Assembly: GCF_014805525.1 (NCBI RefSeq)
Contig: NZ_JACFSZ010000015.1
Location: 1 to 64,000, forward strand
Direction: 5' to 3'
Length of the DNA stretch: 64,000 bases
From: Rhabdothermincola sediminis
GTDB taxonomy: Bacteria; Actinomycetota; Acidimicrobiia; Acidimicrobiales; Acidimicrobilacustridaceae
A program made the position numbers and the translations under genes. Below the pieces are notes generated by a model, which was not told the origin of the DNA, did no database searches, and saw nothing but the letters and a program-made list of their open reading frames with translations. This document shows positions 7,381-16,174 of the stretch, piece after piece. How positions within the stretch are numbered: position 1 is the stretch's first letter; each line of letters begins with the position of its first letter.

Positions 7381-9072
7381 TCAGCTCTCGCCGGATGCCG
7401 GCGGGCGCTCCCGCCGGGCGAACGCGTCGAGCACGTCCGGCAACGAGGGGAAGATCATGTCCTCGCCGATCCGATCGAGGACCCCCGTCGGTTCAAGGTC
7501 GTCGCGCAGGTCCTGCTTCAGCCGCGCCAGCCCGAGGCGGATGCCCCGGCGCGCCAGCTCAGCCCGTAGGGCCTCCAGCGCGTCGGCCCCGGTGATGTCC
7601 ATCTCCACGTTGGCCTCCACGTTGAGCACGAACCACTCCACCGGTTCCGGGCTGGCCTCGATGGCGGCCAGGGCCCGCTGCCGGAAGTCCTCGGCATTGG
7701 CGAAGAACAGCGGCGCGTCGTACCGGTAGATCATGAGGCCGGGAACGGTCTGCGCTTGGGGGTAGTCGTCGATGTCGTGGAGGCTGCCCAGCCCCGGCAC
7801 CTGTCCGAGCACCGCGTCGTGAGGCCGCGCGACCCGGCGCAGCAGGTCGAGCATCGACAGCGCGATCGCCACCAGCACCCCGTAGAGGATGTCGACCGCC
7901 AGCACCCCTACCGTGGTGGCCAGCGCCAGCACCAGCTCACTGCGCCGGAACCCCCACAGCCGCCGGAGCCCGTCGAGGTCGATGAGCCGGGTGGCGGCGT
8001 ACACGATGATCGCTCCCAGCGCGGCAGTCGGGAACTCGGACAGCAGCGGCCGCAGGAACAGCAGTACCAGCACCACCGTGACCAGCGAGATCAGCCCCGC
8101 CAGCTGGGTGCGGCCACCGACCGCTTCGCCGAGCACCGTGCGGCTCCCGCTGCTGCTGACGGGGAATCCCTGGAAAAGGCCGGCTCCGGTGTTGGCGGCA
8201 CCCAGGGCCAGCAGCTCCTGGTTGGCATCGATGACCTCGCCTCGCCGGGCCGCGAACGCCCGCCCGGTGAGGACGTTGTCGGAATAGCCCACCAGGGCGA
8301 TGCCGAGCGCCGGGCCCACCAGGCCGGCCAGGTCGTCCCAGCTGACCTCGGGCAGCCGGGGCGCGGGTAGGCCGGCCGGGATGGTGCCGACCACGGCGAT
8401 GCCATCATCGGTCAATCGGAACAGGGCCACCACCAGCGTGGAGGCCAGCACGGCCAGCAGGGGCCCGGGCAGGCGGGGCGCGAACCGCTGGGCCAGCACG
8501 AGGAAGGCGAGCACCCCCGCGGCCAGCGTGGTCGTGGGGCCGTCCAGCTCGGTGAGGTTGGCGACGAACGAACCGACCTGGGCGGTGAAGGTGGTGCCGT
8601 CGACGGGTACCCCTGTCACCCTGCCGAGCTGGCCGGCGATCATGATCAGCGCCACCCCTGCCAGGTATCCGACGAGGATCGGCTTGGACAGCAGGTCCGC
8701 GAGGAAGCCCAACCGGAAGCAGAAGGCGATCAGGCACGCGGCGCCCACCAGCAGCGCCAGGGTCGCCGCCATGGCGGCGTAGGCCGTCGGATCGTCCAGC
8801 GCCAGAGGTGCGAGGGCGGTCGCGGTCATCACCGCGGTGGTGGACTCCGGCCCCACCGACAGCTGTCGTGACGAGCCGAGCACCGCGTAGATGGCGAGGG
8901 CGGGGAGGATCGCCCACAGGCCCACCACCGCGGGCAGGCCGGCCAGCTCGCCGTAGGCCATGCACTGGGGTACGAGGTAGGCGGCCACGGTGATGCCGGC
9001 CACGACATCACCACGCAGCCAGGCTCGCTGGTAGCCCCGGGCGGTGGCCACCGCTGGGACGAAGCGCTCCAC
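7381..9072 (-). CDS. SulP-family anion transporter with STAS domain
   Basis: 563 residues. A SulP/SLC26 carrier: about ten to twelve membrane segments from residue 20 to about 410, with the family signature near the start (YLVPQCMAYGELAGLPAVVG), then a cytoplasmic STAS domain (about 440-550, ending in the LARLKQDLRDDLEPTGVLDR region). The family moves sulfate, bicarbonate or carboxylates, coupled to protons or sodium; the anion cannot be decided here. Sulfate is attractive because two sulfotransferases lie 44 kb away, but there is no direct link. The start is GTG at 9072. Confidence 0.92.
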   Translation of the reverse strand: MERFVPAVATARGYQRAWLRGDVVAGITVAAYLVPQCMAYGELAGLPAVVGLWAILPALAIYAVLGSSRQLSVGPESTTAVMTATALAPLALDDPTAYAAMAATLALLVGAACLIAFCFRLGFLADLLSKPILVGYLAGVALIMIAGQLGRVTGVPVDGTTFTAQVGSFVANLTELDGPTTTLAAGVLAFLVLAQRFAPRLPGPLLAVLASTLVVALFRLTDDGIAVVGTIPAGLPAPRLPEVSWDDLAGLVGPALGIALVGYSDNVLTGRAFAARRGEVIDANQELLALGAANTGAGLFQGFPVSSSGSRTVLGEAVGGRTQLAGLISLVTVVLVLLFLRPLLSEFPTAALGAIIVYAATRLIDLDGLRRLWGFRRSELVLALATTVGVLAVDILYGVLVAIALSMLDLLRRVARPHDAVLGQVPGLGSLHDIDDYPQAQTVPGLMIYRYDAPLFFANAEDFRQRALAAIEASPEPVEWFVLNVEANVEMDITGADALEALRAELARRGIRLGLARLKQDLRDDLEPTGVLDRIGEDMIFPSLPDVLDAFARRERPPASGES

Positions 9073-9132
9073 GGGGCCTTGCCTAGCACCATCGTCACCC
9101 GAGCCGGCGGTGGTCGGGCGCCTCAGGCGCGC

Positions 9133-11436
9133 TCAACTGCCACGAGCTCGAGGGGAGAGGTCGGACGACAGCGGGGTGACCGTGACAGGGATGCCGTTGA
9201 GCACCGCGTTGCCCGACAGCGGGTCGACCACCTCGCCGTCGGTCAGCACGTTCGAGTTCACGCCCGCGTGCTCCGCTGCCACCGACAGACGGCTGCCGGG
9301 TACGCCGTGGCCCCAGCCGTGCGGCAGGCTCACCACCCCGGGACGGATGGCGTCGGTGATCTCCACCGGCGCCACCACCGCGCCCACCCGGGACCGGACC
9401 TCCGCCGGGTCGCCGTCCCCGAGCCCCAGCCGGGCCGCGTCGTCGGGGTGGATTTGCAATGTGCAGCGAGGCTTGCCCTTGACCAAGGGAGCGACGTTGT
9501 GCATCCACGAGTTGTTCGAGCGCAGATGCCGGCGCCCGATGAGCACCAGGCCCGAGCCGTCCACGCCCTCCGAGCCGCCCGCCCCGATCGCTGCCTCGCG
9601 ACAGGACGCCAGCAGCCGGGGGATGTCGGCGGCGATCGGGTCGGGCACCAGCTCGATGGTGCCGCTCGGCGTGCGCAGCAGCTCGGGCAGGCGAGGCTGG
9701 AGCGGCCCGAGGTCGAGGCCGTGTTCGTGGACCGCCAGCGAGGCCAGCGACAGGCCGCCGGGCACCGCGCCGAACCAGTCGCCGTACGGGCCGGTGCGGA
9801 TCATGGCATCGAGGACTCGATCGACCGCGCTGGGCCCGTCGAGGAGGGAAGCGAGCTCCTCCACCGTGCACCCGGCGATGGGTGAGTCCGCTGCTCCGAT
9901 CGCGCCTTGCAGGATCCCGTCGACGAGCAGGTGCTCGACCAGCGCCGGGTCCGCCCCGGTTCCCTGACCAGAGGCGATCAAGGCCAGCTTGGCGAGGATC
10001 TCGTGCTCGGTGGGGCCGCTGGGTTCGAACAGGGGCGGGGACCACTGGGCCACGTTGCGCACCGACAGCCCGAAGAACGCCAGGTGGTACTCGCTGCGCT
10101 CGAGCGCGGAGGGCGGGGGCAGGATGAGGTGGGCGTAGCGGGTGGTCTCGTTGCGGTAGATGTCCACGCTCACCATGAGCTCCAAGCCGGCGAGGGCCCG
10201 GTCGAGGCTGGCCGCGTCGGGTGTCGACACCACCGGGTTGCCGGCCACGGTGATCAGCGCCCGAACCTGGCCTTCACCCGGGGTCTCGATCTCCTCCGCG
10301 AGGGTGGCCACCGGCAGCTCGCCGTTCACCTCCGGGTAGCCTCGGACCCGGCTGTGGTGGCGCCCGGTGCGGTAGCCCCGCCCGGGCCCGGGGGTCCGGG
10401 GTCGCTCGTGGGCCGGAGCCGGGAACATCGCCCCGCCGGGGCGATCGAGGTTCCCGGTGAGCACGTTGAGCACGTCGACGGCCCAGGCGGCGAGGGTGCC
10501 GAAGGCCACGGTGTGGGTGCCGATCCGTCCGTACACCGCGGCGGTGGGAGCGGCCGCCAACTCCCGAGCCAGGCGCCGGATGGTGCCGGGGTCAATGCCG
10601 CAGGCCGCGCTGGCCGCCTCGGGGGTGATCGGCGCGAGCAACTCCTGCAGCTCGTCCAGGCCGCTGGTGAACGCTCGCAGCCTGCCCGGCTCGGCGAGTC
10701 CTTCGCCGAGCAGCACATTGGCCATCGCGGCCAACAGGTGGGCGTCGGTGCCGGGTCGGATGGCCACGTGCTCGTCGGCTTCTTCGGCGGTGCGGGTGCG
10801 GCGGGGGTCGACAACCACCACCTTGCCTCCGCGCTGGCGGATGCGCGCCAGTCGGCCCGGGAAGTCCGGCGCGGTGCACAGGCTCCCGTTCGACTCCCAG
10901 GGGTTCGCGCCCAGCATGAGGAGATGGTCGGTGCGGTCGAGGTCCGGCACGGGGATGAGGAGAGGGCCGCCGAAGAGCAGCCCGCTGGAGACGTGCTTGG
11001 GCATCTGGTCGACGGTGCTGGCCGAGTAGATGTTGCGGGTGCCGAGGGCCCGGGCCAGCGGCCGGTTGTACAGGACCCCGGCCAGCGAGTGGGCGGAGGG
11101 GTTGCCGAGGTACAGGGCCACCGCGTCACGCCCGTGGCGCTCGATGATCGGCAGCAGACGCCGCTCCACTTCGGCGAACGCCTCCTCCCAGCCGATCTCC
11201 TCGAACACCGCGGTGGCGGGGTCGTCGCCGCGGCGGATCAGCGGCCGGCGGAGGCGGTCGGGGTCGCTGTGGACGTGCTGGAGCACCGACCCCTTGGGGC
11301 AGATGAACCCCTGGCTGAAGGGGTTGTCCCGGTCGCCACGGATGCGGTGCACCCGGCCGTCGCGGACCGTGATCTCGAGTCCGCAGGTGGCCTCGCACAG
11401 CGGGCACGTGCGGAACTGGACCGTCTCGGTGGTCAT
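9133..11436 (-). CDS. Molybdopterin-dependent oxidoreductase with N-terminal [4Fe-4S] domain
   Basis: 767 residues of the DMSO-reductase superfamily. The N-terminal cluster motif is complete: Cys11, Cys14, Cys18 and Cys46 in TCPLCEATCG and ICPKGS. The catalytic region (about 60-560) carries the MGD-binding signatures GANPWESNGS and VVVDPRRTRTAEEADEH, and the C-terminal MGD-binding beta domain (about 640-767) is present. Where formate dehydrogenases and nitrate reductases have a Cys or Sec molybdenum ligand, this protein reads ASTVDQMPKHVSSG, with no Cys or Sec. Actinobacteria carry a large uncharacterised family like this. There are no adjacent FeS or membrane-anchor subunits, so it may be a one-subunit cytoplasmic enzyme. 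The ATG at 11436 follows GGGGAAGGGG. The substrate is unknown. Confidence 0.9.
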   Translation of the reverse strand: MTTETVQFRTCPLCEATCGLEITVRDGRVHRIRGDRDNPFSQGFICPKGSVLQHVHSDPDRLRRPLIRRGDDPATAVFEEIGWEEAFAEVERRLLPIIERHGRDAVALYLGNPSAHSLAGVLYNRPLARALGTRNIYSASTVDQMPKHVSSGLLFGGPLLIPVPDLDRTDHLLMLGANPWESNGSLCTAPDFPGRLARIRQRGGKVVVVDPRRTRTAEEADEHVAIRPGTDAHLLAAMANVLLGEGLAEPGRLRAFTSGLDELQELLAPITPEAASAACGIDPGTIRRLARELAAAPTAAVYGRIGTHTVAFGTLAAWAVDVLNVLTGNLDRPGGAMFPAPAHERPRTPGPGRGYRTGRHHSRVRGYPEVNGELPVATLAEEIETPGEGQVRALITVAGNPVVSTPDAASLDRALAGLELMVSVDIYRNETTRYAHLILPPPSALERSEYHLAFFGLSVRNVAQWSPPLFEPSGPTEHEILAKLALIASGQGTGADPALVEHLLVDGILQGAIGAADSPIAGCTVEELASLLDGPSAVDRVLDAMIRTGPYGDWFGAVPGGLSLASLAVHEHGLDLGPLQPRLPELLRTPSGTIELVPDPIAADIPRLLASCREAAIGAGGSEGVDGSGLVLIGRRHLRSNNSWMHNVAPLVKGKPRCTLQIHPDDAARLGLGDGDPAEVRSRVGAVVAPVEITDAIRPGVVSLPHGWGHGVPGSRLSVAAEHAGVNSNVLTDGEVVDPLSGNAVLNGIPVTVTPLSSDLSPRARGS

Positions 11437-11508
11437 CGATCGCACCCCCTTCCCCGGAGCCGATCGTAGGGCGATCGGCCGGCTCGTGACCGGCCCGGAT
11501 ACGCTCCG

Positions 11509-14235
11509 GTGGTGGCCGATGCCCACAGCGTGCCGCCGGCCTACCCCACCCGCTGGGAGACCGACGCGGTGCTCGCCGATGGTTCGGTGGTGCACGTGCG
11601 GCCGGTCCGCCCGGACGACGCGGCACGCATCGACGCGTTCCACGCCCGCCAGTCCCGCGAGAGCATCTACTTCCGCTACTTCACCCCGATGCCGAAGTTG
11701 TCGGCCCGTGAGCTCGAGCGGCTGACCAGCATCGACTACGTGACCCGGATGGCCTTCGTTGCTCTCGAGGGTGACGACATCGTGGCCATGGCCAGCTACG
11801 ACGTGTGGCGGGCCGCCGACGAGGCGGAAGTGGCCTTCATCGTCGATGACGCCCACCAAGGGCGAGGGTTGGCCACCGTGCTGCTCGAGTACCTCATCGT
11901 CGCCGCTCGTGAGAACGGCTTGCGGGCGCTCACCGCGCAGGTGCTGCCGAGCAACCGGCGGATGCTGTCGGTGTTCCACAACGCGGGCTTCGCGGTGTCC
12001 AGCGAGTTCGACGAGGGCGTGATCAAACTCCGGTTGGGCCTGGAGCCCACGGAGCGGGCCACCGCGCTGATCGAGGAGCGCGAGCGGTTGTCGGAAGCCC
12101 GCTCGATCCAGCGGCTGCTGTTCCCCGGATCGGTGGCGGTCATCGGTGCCGGCCGCGAGCCCGGCGGCATCGGGCACGAGGTGTTCCGCAACCTGCTCAC
12201 CTGTGGCTTCGAGGGTCCCGTCTATCCGGTCAACCCGAGCGGCGGTCACGTGTCGAGCGTGCGCAGCTACCCGAGCGTGCTCGACATCCCCGATGAGGTC
12301 GACCTCGCGGTGGTGTGTGTGCCCGCTCAGGCGGTCGAGCGAGCGGTGAAGGAGTGCGCGCGCAAGCGGGTGCGGGGTCTGGTGATCATGAGCGCGGGCT
12401 TCGAAGGGCTCGAGATCGAGGGGCGGCCCGCGGAGCGGGTGCTCGCCGAGCGGGCCTTGCGGGCCGGGATGCGCCTGATCGGGCCGGAGTCGATGGGGGT
12501 CATCAACACCGCGCCGTCGACCCGGCTGGTGGCGACCTTCGCCGACGTGCGGGTCGACGAAGGTCCGGTGGGGATGCTCACCCAGTCCGGCACGCTCGGC
12601 ATCGCCGCGCTCCGACGCGCCCACCGGATGGGGATCGGGGTCTCGGTGTTCGTCGACATCGGCAGCCGGCCCGACGTGAGCGGCAACGACCTGCTCCAGT
12701 TCTGGAGCAGCGACGACCGCACGAAGCTCGCGCTGCTGTACCTGGAGTCCTTCGGAAACCCGCGCAAGTTCACCCGCATCGCCCGGCGGATGGCCAGGGA
12801 GAAGCCCATCGTGGCGGTCAAGGCGGGCCGCACCGGGCGCACCGACCCGGACGCCGACCGCCTGGGGCTCGGTCCCTGGTGGCCGGCCGACGCCACGGTC
12901 GATGCGCTGCTGTCGCAGTCGGGGGTGATCCGCGTCGACACTCCCGCCCGGCTGTTCGACGTGGCCCGGGTGCTGGTCAACCAGCCGGTACCCCGGGGCC
13001 GGCGGGTGGCGGTGGTCAGCAATTCGCGGGGATCCACGTTGCTGACGGTCGACGCCTGCTTGCACTCGGGACTCGAGCTGGCCCCGATCGACCCCACCAC
13101 CCAGGCCGCGTTGGCGGCGCTGCTGCCGGCAGGAGCCGAGGTGGCCAACCCCGTCGAGCTGACCTGGCAGGCCGATGCCAGCCACTACGAGGCTGCGGTG
13201 CGGGCCGTGCTCCAGGCGGACGGCGTCGACGCGGCCCTGGTGGTGTACGCCCCCGCCGTGGAGGAGCACCGGGCGAAGGTGGCCCGCGCGCTGGGGTTGG
13301 CCGCCCGGGCGTCGGCGGGCAAGCCGGTGCTGGCGGCGTTCCTGAGCTCGGAGGTCGGCGTCCCGCTGATCGGCGGTGAGCACCCCATCCCGCTGTTCGA
13401 GTTCCCCGACGAGGCGGCAGCGGTACTCGGCACGGTCGTCGACTACGGGGCGTGGTTGGCGGAAGATCCGGGCACGGTCCCGGTGTTCGAGGATCTCGAC
13501 CTCGACGCGATCCGGGCGTGCACGACCGAACTTCTCGGCGAAGGCGACGGCGGCGGGCGGTGGCTCGATCGTGCCGACGCGATGCGGCTCCTCGCGCTGG
13601 CCGGCCTGCCGGTGGCCCGGGAGCGCTCGGTGGGGTCGGTCGAAGAAGCCGTTGCCGCTGCGGCGGAGATCGGGTTCCCGGTGGCGCTCAAGGCCTCCGG
13701 GGTGCCTCGCTACCAGCCGGGCGAAGCTGGCGGGGTGGCCCTCGATCTCCACGATGAGGGCGCACTGCGGGCTGCCTACCAGCGCATGTGCGAGCACCTC
13801 GGGGAGGCGATGCGCCCGGCGCTGGTCCAGCAGCAGGTGCCGACCGGCGCCGGGGTGATGGTGGGCGGGCACCAGCACGCGGCGTTCGGTGCGGTGATCG
13901 CGCTGGGCATCGGCGGCGCGATGTCGGCGGCCCGCAGCGAGGTGTCGGTGCGGGTGCTGCCGCTCACCGACGCGGACGCCGACCGGCTGATCGCCGCGTC
14001 GCCCGTGGCCTCGCTGCTCGAGGGCGCACCGGGCGAGGCCGCGGGGTCGCCCGGTGCGAGCTGCCGGGGGTTCCTGCTGCGCCTGGCGGCGGTGCTCGAG
14101 GCGGTCCCCGAGATCGCCGACGTGGTGCTCAACCCTCTCATCGTCGGTGCCGAGGGGGCCTGGGTGGTGGACGCCTCGGTGCGGGTGGCGCCGTACCGCT
14201 GGGACCCGGCACCGCCGGTGCGGCGGGTCACCTGA
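11509..14235 (+). CDS. Pat-type protein lysine acetyltransferase (GNAT fused to NDP-forming acyl-CoA synthetase-like domain)
   Basis: 908 residues. The GNAT acetyltransferase domain comes first (about 15-165; acetyl-CoA loop around DDAHQGRGLATVLLEYL). It is followed by a CoA-binding Rossmann domain (GSVAVIGAGREPGGIGHEV), succinyl-CoA-ligase-like domains (LIGPESMGVINTAP, GMLTQSGTLGIAAL) and an ATP-grasp domain (about 680-900). This GNAT-first order is the one described for actinobacterial Pat enzymes that acetylate acyl-CoA synthetases. The segment after VKAGRTGRTDP has no SHTG, so the phosphorylated His of true ADP-forming acetyl-CoA synthetases is missing and the ligase part is probably a sensor. 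GTG at 11509 is used; the next GTG at 11512 lies 6 bases after a TACGCT hexamer and would fit a leaderless transcript. Confidence 0.88.
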   Translation: MVADAHSVPPAYPTRWETDAVLADGSVVHVRPVRPDDAARIDAFHARQSRESIYFRYFTPMPKLSARELERLTSIDYVTRMAFVALEGDDIVAMASYDVWRAADEAEVAFIVDDAHQGRGLATVLLEYLIVAARENGLRALTAQVLPSNRRMLSVFHNAGFAVSSEFDEGVIKLRLGLEPTERATALIEERERLSEARSIQRLLFPGSVAVIGAGREPGGIGHEVFRNLLTCGFEGPVYPVNPSGGHVSSVRSYPSVLDIPDEVDLAVVCVPAQAVERAVKECARKRVRGLVIMSAGFEGLEIEGRPAERVLAERALRAGMRLIGPESMGVINTAPSTRLVATFADVRVDEGPVGMLTQSGTLGIAALRRAHRMGIGVSVFVDIGSRPDVSGNDLLQFWSSDDRTKLALLYLESFGNPRKFTRIARRMAREKPIVAVKAGRTGRTDPDADRLGLGPWWPADATVDALLSQSGVIRVDTPARLFDVARVLVNQPVPRGRRVAVVSNSRGSTLLTVDACLHSGLELAPIDPTTQAALAALLPAGAEVANPVELTWQADASHYEAAVRAVLQADGVDAALVVYAPAVEEHRAKVARALGLAARASAGKPVLAAFLSSEVGVPLIGGEHPIPLFEFPDEAAAVLGTVVDYGAWLAEDPGTVPVFEDLDLDAIRACTTELLGEGDGGGRWLDRADAMRLLALAGLPVARERSVGSVEEAVAAAAEIGFPVALKASGVPRYQPGEAGGVALDLHDEGALRAAYQRMCEHLGEAMRPALVQQQVPTGAGVMVGGHQHAAFGAVIALGIGGAMSAARSEVSVRVLPLTDADADRLIAASPVASLLEGAPGEAAGSPGASCRGFLLRLAAVLEAVPEIADVVLNPLIVGAEGAWVVDASVRVAPYRWDPAPPVRRVT

Positions 14236-14278
14236 GCTGGCCTTCACCCTCGCGCTGCGTGCTTCCCGGGCGGGATGG

Positions 14279-14872
14279 TCAGTCGAGCTTGTGCAGCAGC
14301 GCCCGGGCGTCGCTCACGATGCGGAAGCGCTCGGCGTGGAACGCCTGCACGTCCTCGGGTGCGTGGCGGTGGCGGTCGGGGTGGTGGCGCTTGACCAGTC
14401 GCCGGTACTGCGCCTCGACCTGCTCCATCGTCGCGTCGGCGGGCAACTCCAGCGCCGCATACGCTGCGTGGATGTCGGTGGGAGCGGGCCGCTCCAGCGC
14501 TGCTTGCTGCTCCACCCGCTTGCTCTCCCGGTACACCTGTGCGGGATCCCAGTAGGAGTGGGTCCGGCCCGGACGGTGGGTGCCGTCGGCTTCGGCGATG
14601 GTCTGCCGGGCCGAGCGGCGCTTCTCCCGCAGGCGCTCGGCCCACGCCGAGTACCGTTCGGCGTGCTCGCCATGGGGGTCCGGTCCGCCGAGGACGTCGG
14701 CCAGGGAACAGAGCAGATCCTCGTCGCCGGCACCTACCGGCTCGGGGTCTGACCGCGTGGTGCCCGGCCGGTCTGCCTGCTCGGCTGTGCCGGCGCCGTC
14801 CGCCGGCCGAGCGCGTCGCCATCGTGGCCGTGACGGCTTCGGCACGGCACCCCTCCCTCCGCCGGGAGCCAC
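14279..14872 (-). CDS. J-domain (DnaJ-like) protein
   Basis: 197 residues. The J domain is at the C-terminus (about 130-197): AAYAALELPADATMEQVEAQ, then VKRHHPDRH containing the essential HPD triad that activates Hsp70 ATPase. The N-terminal half is charged and low in complexity, with no Gly/Phe region, zinc finger or membrane segment, so this is a type III J protein rather than DnaJ itself. There is no dnaK or grpE nearby. It lies 72 bases downstream of an acyl-CoA dehydrogenase gene on the same strand. The client is unknown. The N-terminal start is uncertain because the first 50 residues look non-conserved. Confidence 0.75.
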   Translation of the reverse strand: MAPGGGRGAVPKPSRPRWRRARPADGAGTAEQADRPGTTRSDPEPVGAGDEDLLCSLADVLGGPDPHGEHAERYSAWAERLREKRRSARQTIAEADGTHRPGRTHSYWDPAQVYRESKRVEQQAALERPAPTDIHAAYAALELPADATMEQVEAQYRRLVKRHHPDRHRHAPEDVQAFHAERFRIVSDARALLHKLD

Positions 14873-14944
14873 CTGTGACGGGGCTCGCCCTCCCGGTGGA
14901 CCACAGGATAGGGCACAGGGTCGGTGGGGGGTGTTCCCGGCCGC

Positions 14945-16072
14945 TCAGCGGGACTCGGTGTGCGCGGCCCGCGGTTCGCGCGGCAGCCGGAGGAGGCGTT
15001 CGGCGAGGATGTTGCGCAGGATCTGGGTGGTGCCGCCCATGATGGTGTACCCGGGGGCGTAGCACAGGTTGCGGGCCACCCGGCCCCACACCAGCGCGTC
15101 GGCACCGGCCACTCTGGCGCAGAAGGCCGCCACCCGTTGTTCCAGCTCGGTGCAGAACGTCTTGGTCGCCGCCGAGAACCCGGGTGGCGCTTGGCCTAGC
15201 ACCTCTCGCAGCACCAGGTGCCGGCCGATGGTGTAGCCGGTCTCGATCGCGGCCACCTCCTGGCGGACCCGCGGGTCGGTGAGGTCCGCTCGCGGGCGCA
15301 GCTCGTCGTAGAGGGCCCGGTTGCTGACCAGCCGGTCGATGCCGCCCCGCTCGTGCTCCATCTGGCGCATCACCTGCCGGAAGCTGCCGTTCTCCTCGCC
15401 GACAAGCAGCTCGCCCGGTACCCGCACCCCGTCGAAGTGCACCTCGCAGAAGTGCCGGTTGCCGGTCATGTCGGTGATGGGGGTGACGGACACGCCCGGC
15501 AGGCGCATGTCGACGATCAGCTCCGAGAGCCCGGCGTGGGCCGGCGCGTCGGGGTCGGTGCGGGCCACCAGGTAGCACCAGTCGGCGTCCGCCGCCCCGC
15601 TGGTCCAGATCTTCGTGCCCTCCACCACCCAGCAGTCGCCGTCCCGCCGGGCCCGGGTGCGGATGGACGCCACGTCCGAGCCGGCATCGGGCTCGCTCAT
15701 GCCGATGCACCACGCGGAGCGACCGGCCACGATCTCGGGCAGGAACCGCTTGCGCTGCTCGGGGGTGCCGAACTGCAGCAGGGTGGGGCCGATCTGGCGG
15801 TCGGCGAACCAGGAGGTGGCGATGGGCGCACCGCCCGCGATGAGTGCCTCGAAGACCACGAACCGCTCCAGCGGGCTGCGCCCGTGCCCGCCTTCTTCCA
15901 CGGGCCAGGTCATGCCCAGCCAACCCCGCTCGCCCAGCTCGAGGGACAGCTCGCGGGAGGTGCCCACGATCCAGGAGTCCTCGGGCACCTCCACCCTCGC
16001 CCGCCACTCGGCTGCCAGCCGGCGGGCCTCGTCCTGGAGGGGCAGCAGCTCGGCGGGGAGCGCGAAGTCCAT
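14945..16072 (-). CDS. Acyl-CoA dehydrogenase family protein
   Basis: 375 residues with all acyl-CoA dehydrogenase parts: N-terminal helical domain (MDFALPAELLPLQDEARRLA), beta domain with the FAD contact region (CIGMSEPDAGSDVASIRTRA, WVVEGTKIWTSGA) and C-terminal helices ending MGGTTQILRNILAERLL. The position of the classic C-terminal catalytic Glu is Gly, so either the base lies elsewhere (for example the Glu in QMEHERGG) or the enzyme needs a partner. I chose the ATG at 16072, which gives the usual family N-terminus; the frame is open to 16099. No paired subunit is adjacent. The substrate cannot be told. Confidence 0.88.
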   Translation of the reverse strand: MDFALPAELLPLQDEARRLAAEWRARVEVPEDSWIVGTSRELSLELGERGWLGMTWPVEEGGHGRSPLERFVVFEALIAGGAPIATSWFADRQIGPTLLQFGTPEQRKRFLPEIVAGRSAWCIGMSEPDAGSDVASIRTRARRDGDCWVVEGTKIWTSGAADADWCYLVARTDPDAPAHAGLSELIVDMRLPGVSVTPITDMTGNRHFCEVHFDGVRVPGELLVGEENGSFRQVMRQMEHERGGIDRLVSNRALYDELRPRADLTDPRVRQEVAAIETGYTIGRHLVLREVLGQAPPGFSAATKTFCTELEQRVAAFCARVAGADALVWGRVARNLCYAPGYTIMGGTTQILRNILAERLLRLPREPRAAHTESR

Positions 16073-16174
16073 GCAGGCATGCTGGCACGGCCCGCCCACC
16101 CTGCCGGGCGTTCCGAGCCCGCCGGGGGTGCCGAGCGGCGCTGCCGGCCGGTGACCCCGCTAAGGTCGCCGGCC

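Noticed and set aside
9133-14247. A 1,704-codon open frame on the reverse strand spanning two genes
   Set aside because: Only 9133-11436 encodes a recognisable protein. The upstream part is the antisense of the Pat gene, rich in Arg, His and Gly without family features.
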